A stretch of 64,000 bases of DNA. Source: Delphinus delphis (Eukaryota; Chordata; Mammalia; Artiodactyla; Delphinidae). Made by a program: the position numbers and the translations under genes. This document shows positions 10,590-23,679 of the stretch, piece by piece. Location: assembly GCF_949987515.2 (NCBI RefSeq), contig NC_082688.1, positions 77,628,731 to 77,692,730 on the forward strand. Reading direction: 5' to 3'. How positions within the stretch are numbered: the first letter of the stretch is position 1; the number at the start of each line of letters is the position of its first letter. Under the pieces are notes generated by a model. The model saw nothing but the letters and a program-made list of their open reading frames with translations, was not told the DNA's origin and ran no database searches.

Positions 10590-13500
10590 TTAGTATCATC
10601 CAGATTAAAATTATTTAGGCTAAAATTATTTTCATCATATTATTTATATCCTTGTAAAACTGTATTTCTATGTATTAGTATATATCCAGATTACATTCAT
10701 GAGGAGAATCCTGGCCATGTTCACAGGTAATTTCCTCAGCCCACTTCCAAGCAGAAGAATCCAAGCAGGCAGATCTCAAGATACCTATGATTCTTCACTT
10801 TGAGAAAAAATATCTCACTAAGGGGAAGATTAGAATCAATATAACCTCAGATATTCCATTATTATTTCCTCTGCTATCTTATTCACTAAAAAGCATTGCT
10901 TCAGTATATTTCATGGGGAAAGAAAAAAAAAAAAACACGTAACCTTTTATCCAGATAGAGTTAGCTTATTCAGTAACAACCCAGATGATTAGAATGCTGT
11001 AAATGTAAATATTTATTTTGGTCATTTACAGAAAACATTTCCTGACAAGGAGTAATTTTGTTTAAATTGCTGTTCACTTCATCAGAAAGGGTCCAGTTTA
11101 TGAGCATTTATGGAGTAAATCTTTCTTGGGTATCAGTAGCATGGAGACTTGTATTTATCTGAATACTGTTTTTTTTTAAAGCTGTGGACTCTAAATAAAG
11201 TAACAGATAACATAGTGTTTCTCTCCTTGGTTTTTGCCTTAATCACAATATTATATGCCACTTCTATCACCTGAATAGGATAAAAAGGCATGCATTTTTT
11301 AAAAAAGGCAAATTCATTCTGAATTTTTGCTGGTTGGTTTGGTATGTAGTTTTCATTTCCTTTTAAGTGATTTTATTTTTCATTATTTTATTTTTTGTTC
11401 ATATTTGGGAAAGCTGCCTCGAATGAACTGCCCTCTAACCCACAGGTTTAATTTTGAGTATCACTGTATAGACATTAAGTGAATATCATTTTTTTTAAAT
11501 TACCGTGGACAGTGTCTGGACAAATACATTTTATCATAAAATTTATATAATTTATTGTCCTATTTCAGTGATCTCTTACAAAAACAGGTTAAACATTGGA
11601 GATTTGACCAGCTTGATATAATATCTCCTGAAGTTTAACTTTCCCTTAAGGTTTCATACTTTGATTCCTTGTGCTCTACGTCTGTAATCACAGCTTTAAA
11701 ATGTAACCTAAATGTACAGTTAAATCACTCTTCTCGGGTCCATTGCAAAGCTGTGATGAATAGTGTTCAACAGTATGTTCAATCCCAAGACTTAGTAAAT
11801 GGACACAGTGTTATGATGACATTACAGTATGATAGCACTCTGTTAATGTATCTATGCACAAAAGATACATAAACTGTCAAGGGTGGCTACTGGTATGGGG
11901 AATTTTATTCAATGACAGCCCAATATAAATTCTAAGGAGTCAAAATATTAATTTTTCCCCCAAATTATTGGAGGATCAATGATCAAAATCATTTTAAAGG
12001 AAAAAGCCAATATTGATACTATATTCCTCTGTTTAATCAAAGTGGTTCTGCTTTAACCAATGTTCATCAATGTGAACCTGACAAATACTGCAAGGCAAAA
12101 AAATAATACATGAAGAAAAACTTCAAAGCCCAACAAGAAAGTAAAAAAAAAAAAAAAAAAACTAACCTTTTTGATAGACCTAAGGTTTTGTGCCTTGAGC
12201 CGTTCCTTTCAATTATTAAATATAGGCACAGTGTCCAGGATTAAAAAAAAGAATATGAGATGTTTTTACTTAACAAGTGGTAGTGTGAAAAATCTGTTTT
12301 AGTATGCCAGAAGTCAAAGAGTTATGCTTTGAAATGTTAGCATAGATATGCCTTTATGAAAAATAAAACCAGTGCCTTTCTAAATCTGTAGGTACAGCTA
12401 AGTTGCATCTGGAAATTAAGTCGAATATCTTGGAAAAATCAAACTCAGTACCACATAAAGTATTTTCATTGATAGAGGCATTTTGTTTCTGTTATCTTCT
12501 CTGCATGCTGCATAATTTATAATTACACCTTTATGTCTGTAGTCAATATGATCTGCTTAAAGGACTGGTAGGTCTAATATTCCATAGAGCAGCTACACAG
12601 TTTTGTAAAAACTCAGTGCTACTGGCATTCACATCAGGGTGGAGCATGGAGTCCATGCTTTGAGCACACTCTCTGTTCTAAACATATAGTAATGAATGAT
12701 GAAATATTGAAGAAGAAAACCTAAAAGACACTGCTGGGCTCAAATACAAGATAAAAAGCTCTGTGCCAGAAATAGAATAAAAACATGCAGCAATGAGCCA
12801 CGCTGAAGCTGCAGGCTTACTGAGCTCTAGGTACATAAAGAAGGCAGTATGGGCAGGGGATAAGTTTCTCTAGTGTAAATGGCACCACAACTGCTTCATG
12901 TAAAATGGTGACTCTAAACCATATTGACTACATAAAGCCAGGGAATGAAATTTGGTCCCTTCTATCAAAAACTTTGTAAATGGAGACAAAAAAATAAAAT
13001 AATAAAATAAAATAAAATACTATCAATCACTGCCTGGGTCTGTAAATCCTGGGATGCTTCAAACATAGGGAGATGAGAAGACAGAAAAATCTCTGAACCA
13101 AGAGTTGAGCCAAATCATTAGCTGTGTGTGTGTCTGCATCTGCTAAACTTCTAACATAACCATAGGATGGAGAATCATAAACTCTGTTAAAGATTTGGTT
13201 CTTTATTGTGGGCCTGTAGGGTTGAATGGAGGCAACTGAAATAACGCTACAAAGCAAGAAGTGATCCAAGAATGGTGGGGAGGGAGAGTCAAAATCCCCC
13301 AAATTCCTAGCTACCCACACAAGATAATAAAACACCTGAAAATAATCTAATGCATTGATAGCCAAAAAATCCCTATTCATTGGAATATAAAAACTTTCTA
13401 CTTGAATTTTATAGCAGATTCTTACAAAGACTTTAATTATATTAAAATATTTAAACAAAAATATGGGTGATAAATCCCAGTTTGAAAAAGAAGTATTTTT
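10590..13500. other. Unassigned sequence, no supported gene
   Basis: No repeat or gene could be assigned. It includes short poly(A) tracts near 10923 and 12147. The 168-codon antisense frame at 13027-13533 (its far end lies in the next interval) is rich in F, Y and S, shows no motif, and borders old L1 sequence, so it is taken as chance. Confidence 0.35.
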
Positions 13501-13539
13501 AAAGGAAAGCACACAAAAATGAAAGAGAAACAAATATGA

Positions 13540-14560
13540 AATAAGAGATTTTAAAATGAAAAATTACCGAAATGCAATATGAGAAAAAAATCTAGACAAT
13601 ACATTTGATGAATGGAACAGTGAATGGTTAGATAGTATTGAGGGAATCACACAGAAGGCAGCAGAGAGAAAAACAGGCAATTTAAACATAAAAATTAACA
13701 AATAGTTAAGAAAGTTGGGAATATAGTGCAAAATTCTAGTTCTGAATAATAGTTGTTAAAGAAGAAAAGAAAACAGGTAATAGCAGAAAAGTAATATCTC
13801 CCGTAATAACTGTTAGAAAAATTTTTTTGGAATTGAAGTAAGTTTTACATACTTATTCTAAAAGTCACTAAGATTAATTAATAATATAAGTAAAAGAAAA
13901 TCTAAATCCATTGACATTTTGGTGAAACAGCAAAGCATCAAGGAAAAATAAACACTATATAAAGCTAGAAAATGAAATATTTATGAATGAAAAGTTATTA
14001 AACTGACCTTAGATGTCTTATATATAACAGTAAATGTCAGAAAACAGTGTTATGATATTTTCAGAATGCTCTTGAAATACAATTAACAACTCACAAGTTT
14101 ATAGTCAGCTAAACACACATTTAATAGAAAGATATATTCAGAAAACGAAAACTAACCTAACTATTAGAAAGTACTAGTGAATATTGGACTATTAGTGGAT
14201 AAGTCTTAAGACCAAAAGACCCTCACTAAAATGACTCTTAAAGGACAATGTTTGGCAAAAAGAAATAAACTGAGAGATATGAGAAAATGAGAACATGAGA
14301 TAAAAGAAACAGGAGTAAATCCATAAAAATTAAACAGGTAAATAAAGTATATTAACAATGGTTTTAAAAATATTAACTATATTATTGTATCAAAAATAAA
14401 AGAATTAAAGGCTATTTTAATGAAATAGTAGTGCAGTAGGTAAATGTTCAATGGGCATTTAACTGAGGCCCTTGTCATAATCAGGAGAAATATATAAATA
14501 CTGAATGTTTATAGACATAGTAGACCAGTGATGCTTAAAGATTTGCACTTTAAGCTCCTT
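13540..14560 (+). mobile_element. Probable ancient L1M/HAL1-type fragment
   Basis: Around 14088-14260 the text follows the usual old L1 order at the ORF1 end: caactcacaagtttatagtc then agctaaacac, a gatatattcagaaaacgaaa step, accctcactaaaatgactct, then aaaggacaatg. The rest is A-rich and diverged. Assigned on pattern only. Confidence 0.45.
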
Positions 14561-14954
14561 GCATCATTAAATCAAGGAATAATTCTTAGAAGCAGATCCA
14601 AAAAAGTACAAATATGGACAAGGACTATATACAAGACGAGGCATCTGTGCCTGATCTTTGAGACTGGTTATTAAGTAATAAGTAACTGATAGTGATAATA
14701 CACAGCAGCACCAGAGAAAGGTAGATGGCCATGAGCTCCTGAGGGTATGAAATGACCAGCTAGATATTAAAGTTGAGTGACTTCATAGCACAGGTTCTGC
14801 TTCAACATAAGCTAGTTCATTAGTACCAAACATTCCTGTCTTTCCCATTCAAAACAAAAAGCTACTAAAATATGCTGTAATTTTGGTAGAATGGCAGGTA
14901 GAGGAAGTACAGGGCAAAAAACCAACGCAGAGTAATGCAGTTTGATAAATCCCC

Positions 14955-15512
14955 AACATTTAAAACCGATACTTTAAAAAACACAAATACAATGGAATAT
15001 TATTCAGTCATGAGAAAGAAGGAAATCCTGCTATTTGCTACAACATGGGTGGACCCTGAAGGCCTTATGCTAAAAGAGATCAGTCAGACAGAGAAAGACC
15101 AACACTGTATAATATCACTTATATGTGGAATCTAAAAAATGCTGAACTTGTAAAAACAGAGAGCAGAATGGTAGTTACCAGGGGCTGGGGGACAGAGGAA
15201 CTGGGGAGATGTTGCTTAAGGACACAAACTTGCAACTAGTAGATAAAAAAGTCCAGGAGATCTAATGCACAGTGGAATGATTATAGTCAATAATACTGTC
15301 TTATAAACTTCAAACTTGCTAAGAGACTAAATATTTGTTCTCAACACAAAAAATAAATGATAAATATGTGACATGATAAATGTGTTAGCTAAAGTTACTG
15401 TAGTAATCATATCACAATATATAAATGTATCAAACCAATATGTTGTACACCTTAAGCTTATGCAATTTTATATGCCAATTATATCTCAATAAAAATACTT
15501 TAAATTTGAAAT
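14955..15512 (+). mobile_element. L1 (L1MA/L1MB-like) 3' end, 5'-truncated
   Basis: Begins within the last ORF2 codons (peptides MEYYSVMRKKEILLFA, EGLMLKEISQTEKDQ, ISLICGI then stop at 15133-15135). The 3' UTR follows with accaggggctgggggacaga, atgttgtacaccttaagctt and tatctcaataaaaatacttt. It is a mid-age L1 subfamily lying between older L1M parts. Confidence 0.8.
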
Positions 15513-15769
15513 ATAGATTGACCTCATAGAGTAATGTGAACCAGAAGTAAAACAGTTCTTGTATGAGACTGCAGTTGAAGTCAGTATCAGCTTGGTGGTC
15601 CTAAGTACCTCAGGACTTGAACTTGGAGTAAAGTGGTTTCTGACTTATAAATGTTCTCTGAAGAAAAGAAAGGTAATATCATTTTAGGCCCTGAATATTC
15701 CTTCCATTTAAACAACATCCAGTATCCAGTACACAGGCAAGAATTGTCAGGCATGCAAGGTTAAAAAAA

Positions 15770-16512
15770 TTTGTTAGTGAGAAAGACCAGAATCAGATAA
15801 CAGAAACAGACTCACAGGGACCCTGATACCACAATTTTCAAAAACAGACTGAATAACCATAGCAACTATGTTTGAGATGACAAAAGATAGGTGAAAATGT
15901 CCAGACGGAACTAAAAGTATGAAATGTAGCAGAGCAGATTTTAAAATGAAGCAAAAAAAAAAAAGTCAAATACAAAAATTAAGAACTTGGCGAATGAGTT
16001 TAACACAGGATTAGATATATCAGAAGAGAGAATTAGTGTACTGAGATGTAGGTAAGAAAATGATTATCTAGAGACTAAAAACCACAGAAATACATAGTTG
16101 ATAAGAGACATACAGGCCCCAGTGAGAAAGTCTTAATACAAGACTGCCAGAGGGAAAAGAGAAAGAGGGAGGGAAGACAGAAAAAGGGCAGAAGCTATAT
16201 TGGAGGAGAGAATGGCTGCAATTTTGTAAAACAAAATATCCCAAATCACAGATTCAAGAATCCTGACAGATTCTTAAAAGAATAGATTTTTAAAAAAACC
16301 ATACCAAGACATTGCAGGGATAAACTAAAGAAAACCAAGGATAAAAAGAAATGTTCAAACAGGAGAGGAGGGGGACACAAATTATCATTATAGATGTGAC
16401 AATCACATCACACAGACCTCTCCATATAAGATTCTAGGCAGAAAACAACAGGAGGTATATCTTCAGTCTGATGAAAGAAAATAACTGCTTTATACAAGTC
16501 TAATCTCAGCCA
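15770..16512 (+). mobile_element. Ancient L1M, ORF1-region part
   Basis: A-rich sequence that runs without a clear break into the recognisable end of ORF1 near 16390-16510 (tataagattctaggcagaaa, then tatcttcagtctgatgaaag). Frames are destroyed. It belongs with the L1M parts at 16799-17554 and 17765-19330. Confidence 0.5.
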
Positions 16513-16513
16513 A

Positions 16514-16558
16514 ATATATATATATATATATATATATAGCGTGTGTGTGTGTGTGTGT

Positions 16559-16608
<50 letters not shown>
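16514..16608. repeat. Compound (TA)n-(GT)n microsatellite, the tail of a SINE
   Basis: (TA)12 at 16514-16538, a gc spacer, then (GT)n with one GTAT interruption to 16608. It directly abuts the reversed SINE end ggtacgcgggcc, where a poly(T) would normally be, so the SINE tail has turned into a microsatellite. Confidence 0.95.
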
Positions 16609-16610
<2 letters not shown>

Positions 16611-16798
16611 TACGCGGGCCTCTCACTGTTGTGGACTCTCCCGTTGCGGAGCACAGGCTCCGGACGCGCAGGCTCAGCAGCCATGGCTCACGGGCCCAGC
16701 CGTTCCGCGGCATGTGGGATCTTCCCATACCGGGGCACGAACCCGTGTCCCCTGCATCAGCAGGCAGACTCTCAACCACTGCGCCACCAGGGAAGCCC
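16609..16798 (-). mobile_element. CHR SINE, short cetacean-type form, with microsatellite tail
   Basis: Reversed copy from ggtacgcgggcctctcactg to ccaccagggaagccc. Host sequence ccaaatatat before the tail (from 16510) and ccaaaaatatat after the head (from 16798) form an imperfect target duplication. The interrupted host is an old L1M. The cysteine-valine-repeat reading frames across 16408-16866 are artefacts. Confidence 0.92.
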
Positions 16799-17554
16799 CA
16801 AAAATATATTTTAAGAATGAAGGCAAAATTCAGGTGAACAAAAATCAATCAGATGCTACTGACTGATGCACAGTAAAGAAAATCTGAAGAATGTACTTTA
16901 GTCAAAAAGAAAAATTCCTTAATGGAAAATTAGAGGAAAAAAAGGAATTTTTATGTGTATAAATAAATTATTAACAATAATATCATACACAAATTGAGAA
17001 GTTGAAAATGAAATCAATGTGCTCTAGGTTCTTTAGTTGTCTGATGAGAGGACCAGATATTTACTAATTTTAGCTAATTTAAGGCTACATGTTGTAATTT
17101 GGAAGGGAACCATTGAAATAATAACAATAATAAACTGTATATGTTCTGAGTTGATTAAGACAAACAGGGATTGACAAAAATACAACTAAAAGAAATGAGG
17201 AAAAAAATAGAACAGAGACGATATGTAGAAAGCACGTAATAAGATGTTAGATTTGAACTCAAATATGTTAGTATTAAAGTGAGTTTAAGAAGATTAACTA
17301 CTCTGTAGTAGTTTTTATCTAAAAGAGATAAATTTAAAATGTATGTACACATAAAGAATGAAAATTAATAAATGGAAAAAGATACAACATGCAAAACTAT
17401 CCAGAAGAAATTCTGTAAAATTAACATCAGACTAAGGGAAATTAAAAAAACAAAGAAGGATTTCTAGATATAGAAAGACCTTTCACCATCATAAAAACCT
17501 TTAAGTTCCTGGGAGATATAATAAATCTAAATTTGTATAAATGTAATTACATAG
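16799..17554 (+). mobile_element. Ancient L1M, ORF1/ORF2 junction part
   Basis: Resumes the L1M interrupted by the SINE: ttttaagaatgaaggcaaaa, then caaaaatcaatcagatgct, the usual ORF1 tail-like text. Heavily mutated. Confidence 0.5.
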
Positions 17555-17764
17555 CAGTGTTGTCCAACAGGACTTTCTGGGATGATAGAAATTTTCTATA
17601 TCTTCACTGGCCAATATAAAAGCCACTGTCCAATATGTAACTATTGAGCATTTGAAATATGGCTTTTTGTGAATGGGGAACTAAGTTTTTATTTAATTAA
17701 ATTTAAATTAATTTAAATGTAAATAGATACATGAGGCTAGCAGTTACTATACTGAAAAGTGCAG
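17555..17764 (+). mobile_element. hAT-Charlie-type non-autonomous DNA transposon
   Basis: Begins cagtgttgtccaacaggact and continues ttctgggatgatagaaattt, then tctatatcttcactgg and tattgagcatttgaaatatg. This family layout is very common in mammals. The end is degraded near gcag at 17761-17764. Possible 8-bp duplication ttacatag/ttgtatat (5 of 8). Exact subfamily not claimed. Confidence 0.65.
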
Positions 17765-19330
17765 TTGTATATCATCTAAATATATAAAGCAAATATCCAG
17801 AGGACTCAAAAAAGAAGTGGGAAAATCTAAAATTAGAGTTGAAGATTTTAATAAACCTCTATAGGTAACAGATAAAGTAAGCAGGAAAATAAAATACTAA
17901 GCGTAAGATTTGAACATAAGAAATAACAAATTTGCCAAGCTGATATGTACAGACTGCTACATCCCCTGATTGGAGAACATACGTTATTTTCAAGTGCAAT
18001 TTTTATAAAAATTGACCATAAGCTGGACCATAAGCAAATCTCAACAAATATAAAATAAAATCATGCAGAACACGTATGCATAACTACAGCCCTCGATATA
18101 TTTAAGGTAGCAGTAACAGTCAGATAATTAGAAAATATTGTACTTTGAAATTAAATAGACTCCTAAATAACACACAGGTCCAAGGTGAAATAACAAGGGA
18201 TTTTAGAAACTATTTCAAACACATATACACTCTAATAAAAGTAAAATATTAAAATAAATGTGTTGCAGCTAAACATTGCTTACAGGGAAAGTTTTAGCCA
18301 TAATGCACATACTAGAGAATAAGAAATGCTAAAAACCAGGAAGCCAAGATTTTATTAAATAAAATTTGAAATAGAATGCATGTCAACTCCTCCTAAGTCA
18401 GACAAATATAGCAAATGGAGAAATCAAACTCAATGAAAAAGAAGAGAAGTCTACAATAAAGAAAACAGACAAACCAAAAGCAGGTCTTTGAAAAGACTAA
18501 CATAATAACAATAATATGTGGAGGCTTCTTAAGGCAGAAAAAGGGAAGAAAAAGCACAAATAACAAATTTCAAGAATATAAAAGGGAATACAGCATTACA
18601 AACCACAATGTCATTCAAAAGGATATAAGAATATTATGAGAAACTTTATACTTATAAAATAGAAAACTTAAATAAAATAGATGAATTACTAGAAAAATGT
18701 AAATTATCTAAATACAAGAAGAAAATGACCTCTAAATGGTTCTAAATCTTTCCTTTAAAAGTAAAATCCATTGATAAATATTCTGATAACATAATAACAG
18801 ACCTAGATATATTCATGAGAGTATTCTAGTAACATCAATCTTACACAAAATCCTCCAGAGAAAATATAAAAAGGAAACATTTTCCAACTTGTTTTCTGAG
18901 GCCAACATAAATTTGATACCAAAATCAGTAAAAAGGAAATTATAGGCCAATATTACTCATGAACACAGAAGCAAAAATTCTCAACAAAACTTTAGAAAAC
19001 CTAATTCAGCAACATATAAAAACATCATGAATGAGTTGAGCATATCACAAGAATGCAAGGTTGGTTCATAAATTTCCAAAATACGTATTAAAATATTGTT
19101 TTCAAGAATAAATACTGGGAATAATCTCTATGTCTGTTAATAAAAATGAAAAATATAAAAAGTACATAATTTTAAGTTAATGAATTACGGCAACCGTCTA
19201 CAAACATGGATACATCTCATAATATAATGGCAATCACAAAAGCAATTGTGCCACTTATCCAAATTTTAAATATCAGAAAATAATTTCCATTTAACATTTA
19301 GAGGCACATAAATATGTGTTAAACATGCAT
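17765..19330 (+). mobile_element. Ancient L1M, ORF2 (reverse-transcriptase region) remnant
   Basis: Follows L1 ORF2 order: ataagctggaccataagcaa then tctcaacaaatataaaataa; gaaattaaatagactcctaa then ataacacacaggtccaagg; ttataggccaatattactca then tgaacacagaagcaaaaatt; and atcacaagaatgcaaggttg. Stops and shifts throughout. Confidence 0.65.
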
Positions 19331-19610
19331 GGAAACAACTGCTACTAGGGGAAAAGAAAAATGAGACTCGGGAAGGATGACTTTTGTTTTTCTTTTTTTC
19401 TTTACACATTCTATCCCCTGGCCTTTAAACAAAAGTGTCAAAAGTAGTGGCTTAATATTATGGTATTTGTAACACTGTGAGAAATACATACATATGTGAA
19501 AATTCTCACAAAATATTAGATAACCTAATTAAGCAATATATAAAAACATACATATATGTTTGTTTTATATATATGTGTGCGTGCATGTATGTATGTCTGT
19601 TATATTATCC

Positions 19611-19818
19611 TTTTTTTTTTTTTTTTGCAGTACGCGGGTCTCTCACTGTTGTGGCCTCTCCCGTTGCGGAGCACAGGCTCCGGACGCGCAGGCTCAGCGG
19701 CCATGGCTCACAGGCCCAGCCGCTCCACGGCATGTAGGATTCTCCCGGACCGCGGCAGGAACCCGTGTCCCCTGCATTGGCAGGTGGACTCTCAACCACT
19801 GTGCCACCAGGGAAGCCC
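19611..19818 (-). mobile_element. CHR SINE, short cetacean-type form
   Basis: Reversed copy with poly(T), gcagtacgcgggtctctcac and terminal ccaccagggaagccc. Short direct repeats tattatc at 19603-19609 and 19819-19825 fit a target duplication. It ends only 19 bp before the neighbouring hAT element. Confidence 0.93.
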
Positions 19819-19837
19819 TATTATCTATCGTTTAGTA

Positions 19838-20051
19838 CAGGGGTCCCCAACCCCTGGGCTGCGGGCCGGTCTGTTAGGCACTGGGCCGCACAGCAGGAGG
19901 TGAGCCACGGGCAAGCGAGGGAAACTTCATCTGATGTTCCCCATTGCTCCCCATCACTCACATTACCGTCTGAACCACCCCCATCCTGGTCTATGGAAAA
20001 ACTGTCTTCCAGAAAACCTGTCTCTGGTGCCAAAAAGGTTGGGGACCGCTG
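19838..20051 (+). mobile_element. MER1-like hAT-Charlie non-autonomous transposon
   Basis: Terminal inverted repeats caggggtccccaacc and, read from the other end, cagcggtccccaacc differ at one base. The 8-bp flanks gtttagta (19830-19837) and ctttagta (20052-20059) match at 7 of 8, as expected for a hAT insertion. Internal text (gggccgcacagcaggaggtg, then ctggtgccaaaaaggttgg) matches the MER1/Charlie3 pattern. 214 bp, no coding. Confidence 0.88.
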
Positions 20052-20059
20052 CTTTAGTA

Positions 20060-23000
20060 TCTATTTGAAATACTCTACATGTGACATAAATAAATAGGTA
20101 AATATATAGCTAGATGCCATAATTTATAGGAGAATTTACACTATGATTTACAATTATCAGACTCTTCCATCATATATCAATTTGAGACATCTATTCAGGC
20201 TAGTTCTTATGTCTGTAGCTGTATTTAATGTTCATTAAATTTCTGAAAACACTTTCATTCTTCACTAAAATAATTGACTTAACCATTCTTCCTCCAGTTA
20301 TCTAGAAAGAATCTGTGTCTTTGTTTCTGACAGACTTGGGTATTGTATCGTTTTAACTAAAATCAATTGGCCATTTTGGTACTAGAAATGGAAGCCCACT
20401 ACATCATTATTCTGAAGAAGAAATTTATGAGGGAAAAATTTCAAATTGTCTTCTAATAAATATTTAATTGCTTTTGCTGCCTATATAATAGAAGCATTGC
20501 TAGTAGGTGGGGAAAAAAGAAATAAACCATTTCAATGTTCTTATTTGTGCAAAGAACTATTGGTTTGTCAGAAATCAAGAGCTTACTGCCAAATCCAATG
20601 AACCTATTTTATTCCACATCTTGCTGGATCTTTGTTGATACTGAGGACGGTAGCAATAAGGAAGTCTAGTAAAACTGATATTTATCACATTACCAAATAT
20701 AGGTGAAATAAAGATTTTGTTCTAATTAAGGTATGAGGTACATACCGGCTAAGCAAAGTCAACTGATATTCATCAAATTAGTCACAATAGAATGATTGTG
20801 TGTTCATGATGCAACTGACTTCATCTTTGTGTTCAAAAGTGTTTCATTGTCTCTATGGGAAGGGCAATGCTAATTATACAAAGACAGATCGTGGGTTGGG
20901 TTGAATCAACCTGCAATACAAATAAATTAGAATTCAAGTCTAGTGACTATTAACATGGTAAAAATCTGAGTATCTAGGAAAATGGGGGAAAATGATCTCA
21001 TTGCATTTCTTGAGGTATTCTTGTATTGGTGGGGAAGCCCTGGCAGTAGAGAGCAAGGGTTCAATCCTGGCCACTCACCCCTTCATAAAGTTATATTTCA
21101 TTGACCTGTATAGTGGACCTTCAACTCCACCTCTCTTGAAAATCATTTGTGTCTGGATGAATCTACAGATATTTTACCTGGTGAATAAGAATACGAGAAG
21201 GAGTTAGTACTATCCTTTTCTCTTTTCTCCTCTTAGATTTGACAGGTTAGGTCTCACTCACTTCATTTATCTAAGATTGTGCATTTTATGCCCCCAAAAG
21301 AGGTAAGGAAGTGCCGCCATCTCTTTTCTTAAATTTACTGAATTTTGACTCATGAAACTGCCCATTGCTATTATGACACAGAGATAGAGGAATGAGTGAT
21401 GGCTGAGTAGATAGAAGACGTTATAGAGGTAGTATCTATTCCAACTATTCACATGACTAAGATATAAAAGTTTCCTATGGTTAAAGTGGCTCTCAAAGAC
21501 AGCTTAACCAACTGTCTTCTAGGCACCTACCTGACAAAGGTCCGCCTTTTGGGTGTCAATCCACATGAGCAAAACCTCTGGGGTGGAATTTTTGTGACTA
21601 AGGCTAATTAGGGGGAAATAAGGTTGAGATTAAATCAATCTCCTATGCCAGAGACTGCCTGCTTAGAGGTTCTGGTAGAACCACACTTTCAGCAAAGATT
21701 CAAGGCGATCTCTATGCAGATTTCTGGCATTTGTTTTTTTTCTACAGACTTCTTTCCTTCCTACAACTCTACTCCACAATAGCTAGTCCCCTCAGACTTT
21801 CTGAGCTTCTTTTGTGCATCTGTTTCCACAACTTGGCAAGACTGCTGTGGAATCCTGGCCCCTGTTCTATGGTTGGAATGTGACTTCAGACAGCAAAGCT
21901 ATGCCTTCCTTGCCCTTGTCTTACAGATTGCTGTCTAGTGCTGCTCCTTGTGTTGTCAAATAGGTGAAAATGATTGTTCCATATATTTTTCATTTATCCA
22001 GCTGTTTAAGGTGAGTAAATCCAGTTGCTACGACTACATCATGGCTAAAAGCAAAAGTCAACATACTCGCTATACTCCACTAATAATAATAAATAATTTT
22101 ATATTGGTAAACTTTTTACCAATTGAGTTATTTAAGAAGTGTTTTCAAAATATGTTTTGTTTTGTACAATGATTTTTACATTATTTTATTAGGTGTAATA
22201 AATAAATTATACTATAATACATATATAAGGCTAAATGGAATGAAGAAATGTATAAATTGAGTGTTTTTATTTTTAAAAAGAAATTAAATTGAAAATAACA
22301 CTGGATTTATCATTTTGCGTTGATTTGGAATATGTACTTGAAGAAAATATTTTTAGCAAGCAAAAATTACATTAAAATTATTGATAGACATTCAATAATG
22401 CATAACTTACTGGAAAAAAAACTGATTTTCTTCAAAATACATAGACATGAAAGGAAAAATGCAAATAGCTTTCCAGAAAACAGTATTTTGATGGCTCCAA
22501 AGGATAATTATGATGAGCTCTGAGCATAATTTTGGGGTGATGATGCTGACTATATGCTTTGTTTTATAATCTTTTTGCCTTTATGTTCTATATTTTTTCT
22601 CTTGCTGTTGTTGAAATGAAGACCGTAGAACCAAAGTTGAAGATTTGATCAAAGAGAAAAATTTAAAAATGTCTACAAGAAAATGTTAAACATGACAAAT
22701 ACCCAAATAGTTACTTGGAAATAGTCAAATAGTTGGTACTGAAGTAAGGAAGGGAAGATAATAGCAATACTGAAACCAATAAATTTAGGCATAGATTCAT
22801 TTATATTTCTTAATATTTGTATAAATTCATATTGATATAACTTTTAAGGCTATAATAAGTAAGAAATTTATATTTCCTCTGAGAAAGGTGGCAGAGGTTC
22901 ATGAGTTTTAAGGTTTTTACGACTTTTAAAAAGAAAGTAACTTCATTTTATCTAAACGAATATAAAAATGTAACACATGGCTGATAAAACTGTCACAGTT

Positions 23001-23600
23001 CTATAAGCAAATAATTTGGTTCACTTTCTTTTTATTGCTCTTATTTTATATATTTTCAGAGAATGAAAAAAAGATTGTTTTTCTTCAGTGATGTGTGAGG
23101 ACCATCATTTAAGAAGGCTTAACTCTTTAGTGTTAATATTCCTTTCAAAGAGTATATCCTCTCTGAGTTTTTAGGCATATTTCCTTGATAAAAACTAGAT
23201 TTCTTATATGTCAAATGCCCTTAGTAGAATGTTAGATAAGACTGCTTTTCCTCATTGCCGATTTCAGTCAAGAGAGATTTTTTGCATGCACCCCCAGGGC
23301 TGTTCCCAACATACTCTGTCCCTGAGGAGGGGCTTATTTCAGTTAAATTTTTTATTCATCTTGGCATTAACTGGTGTGTCCTCTGTCCCTCCAGGGGAGA
23401 GCTCTGCTTTGCCAGTGCTGTGTTGGGAGGTTCTGCCTTGCCCGGACTAGGCATTTCAGTCAACCTGATGCTGGGATTCAACTAGCAGCTTCAGTGACTC
23501 TCATGATAAATGGCATCTTCCAACCTTGCTTTTCTGTGGTAAAGGTAATATGCTAACCATCATTATCATCTATTCTTTATTTTCTATCTCAGTGTATTCA
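20060..23600. other. Unassigned sequence
   Basis: No gene, RNA or confident repeat was recognised. The frames at 23208-23556 overlap each other in different phases, and none shows a motif. Confidence 0.4.
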
Positions 23601-23618
23601 GAATTAGGTTGGAGAGAA

Positions 23619-23638
23619 GAAAAAAAAAAAAAAAAAAA
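23619..23638 (+). repeat. Poly(A) run
   Basis: About 19 A bases ending in acacc. No retrotransposon body was recognised directly upstream. Confidence 0.8.
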
Positions 23639-23679
23639 CACCATTCAGTGAAGGCCACTTTAAAGAGGCTAACATGAAT

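Noticed and set aside
13027..13533. 168-codon antisense open frame
   Set aside because: No domain or motif, hydrophobic aromatic-rich composition typical of antisense A-rich DNA, and next to old L1 remnants. Probably chance.
16408..16866. Four long frames rich in His-Thr or Cys-Val repeats
   Set aside because: They are translations of the (GT)n/(CA)n tract and the adjoining CHR SINE in different phases.
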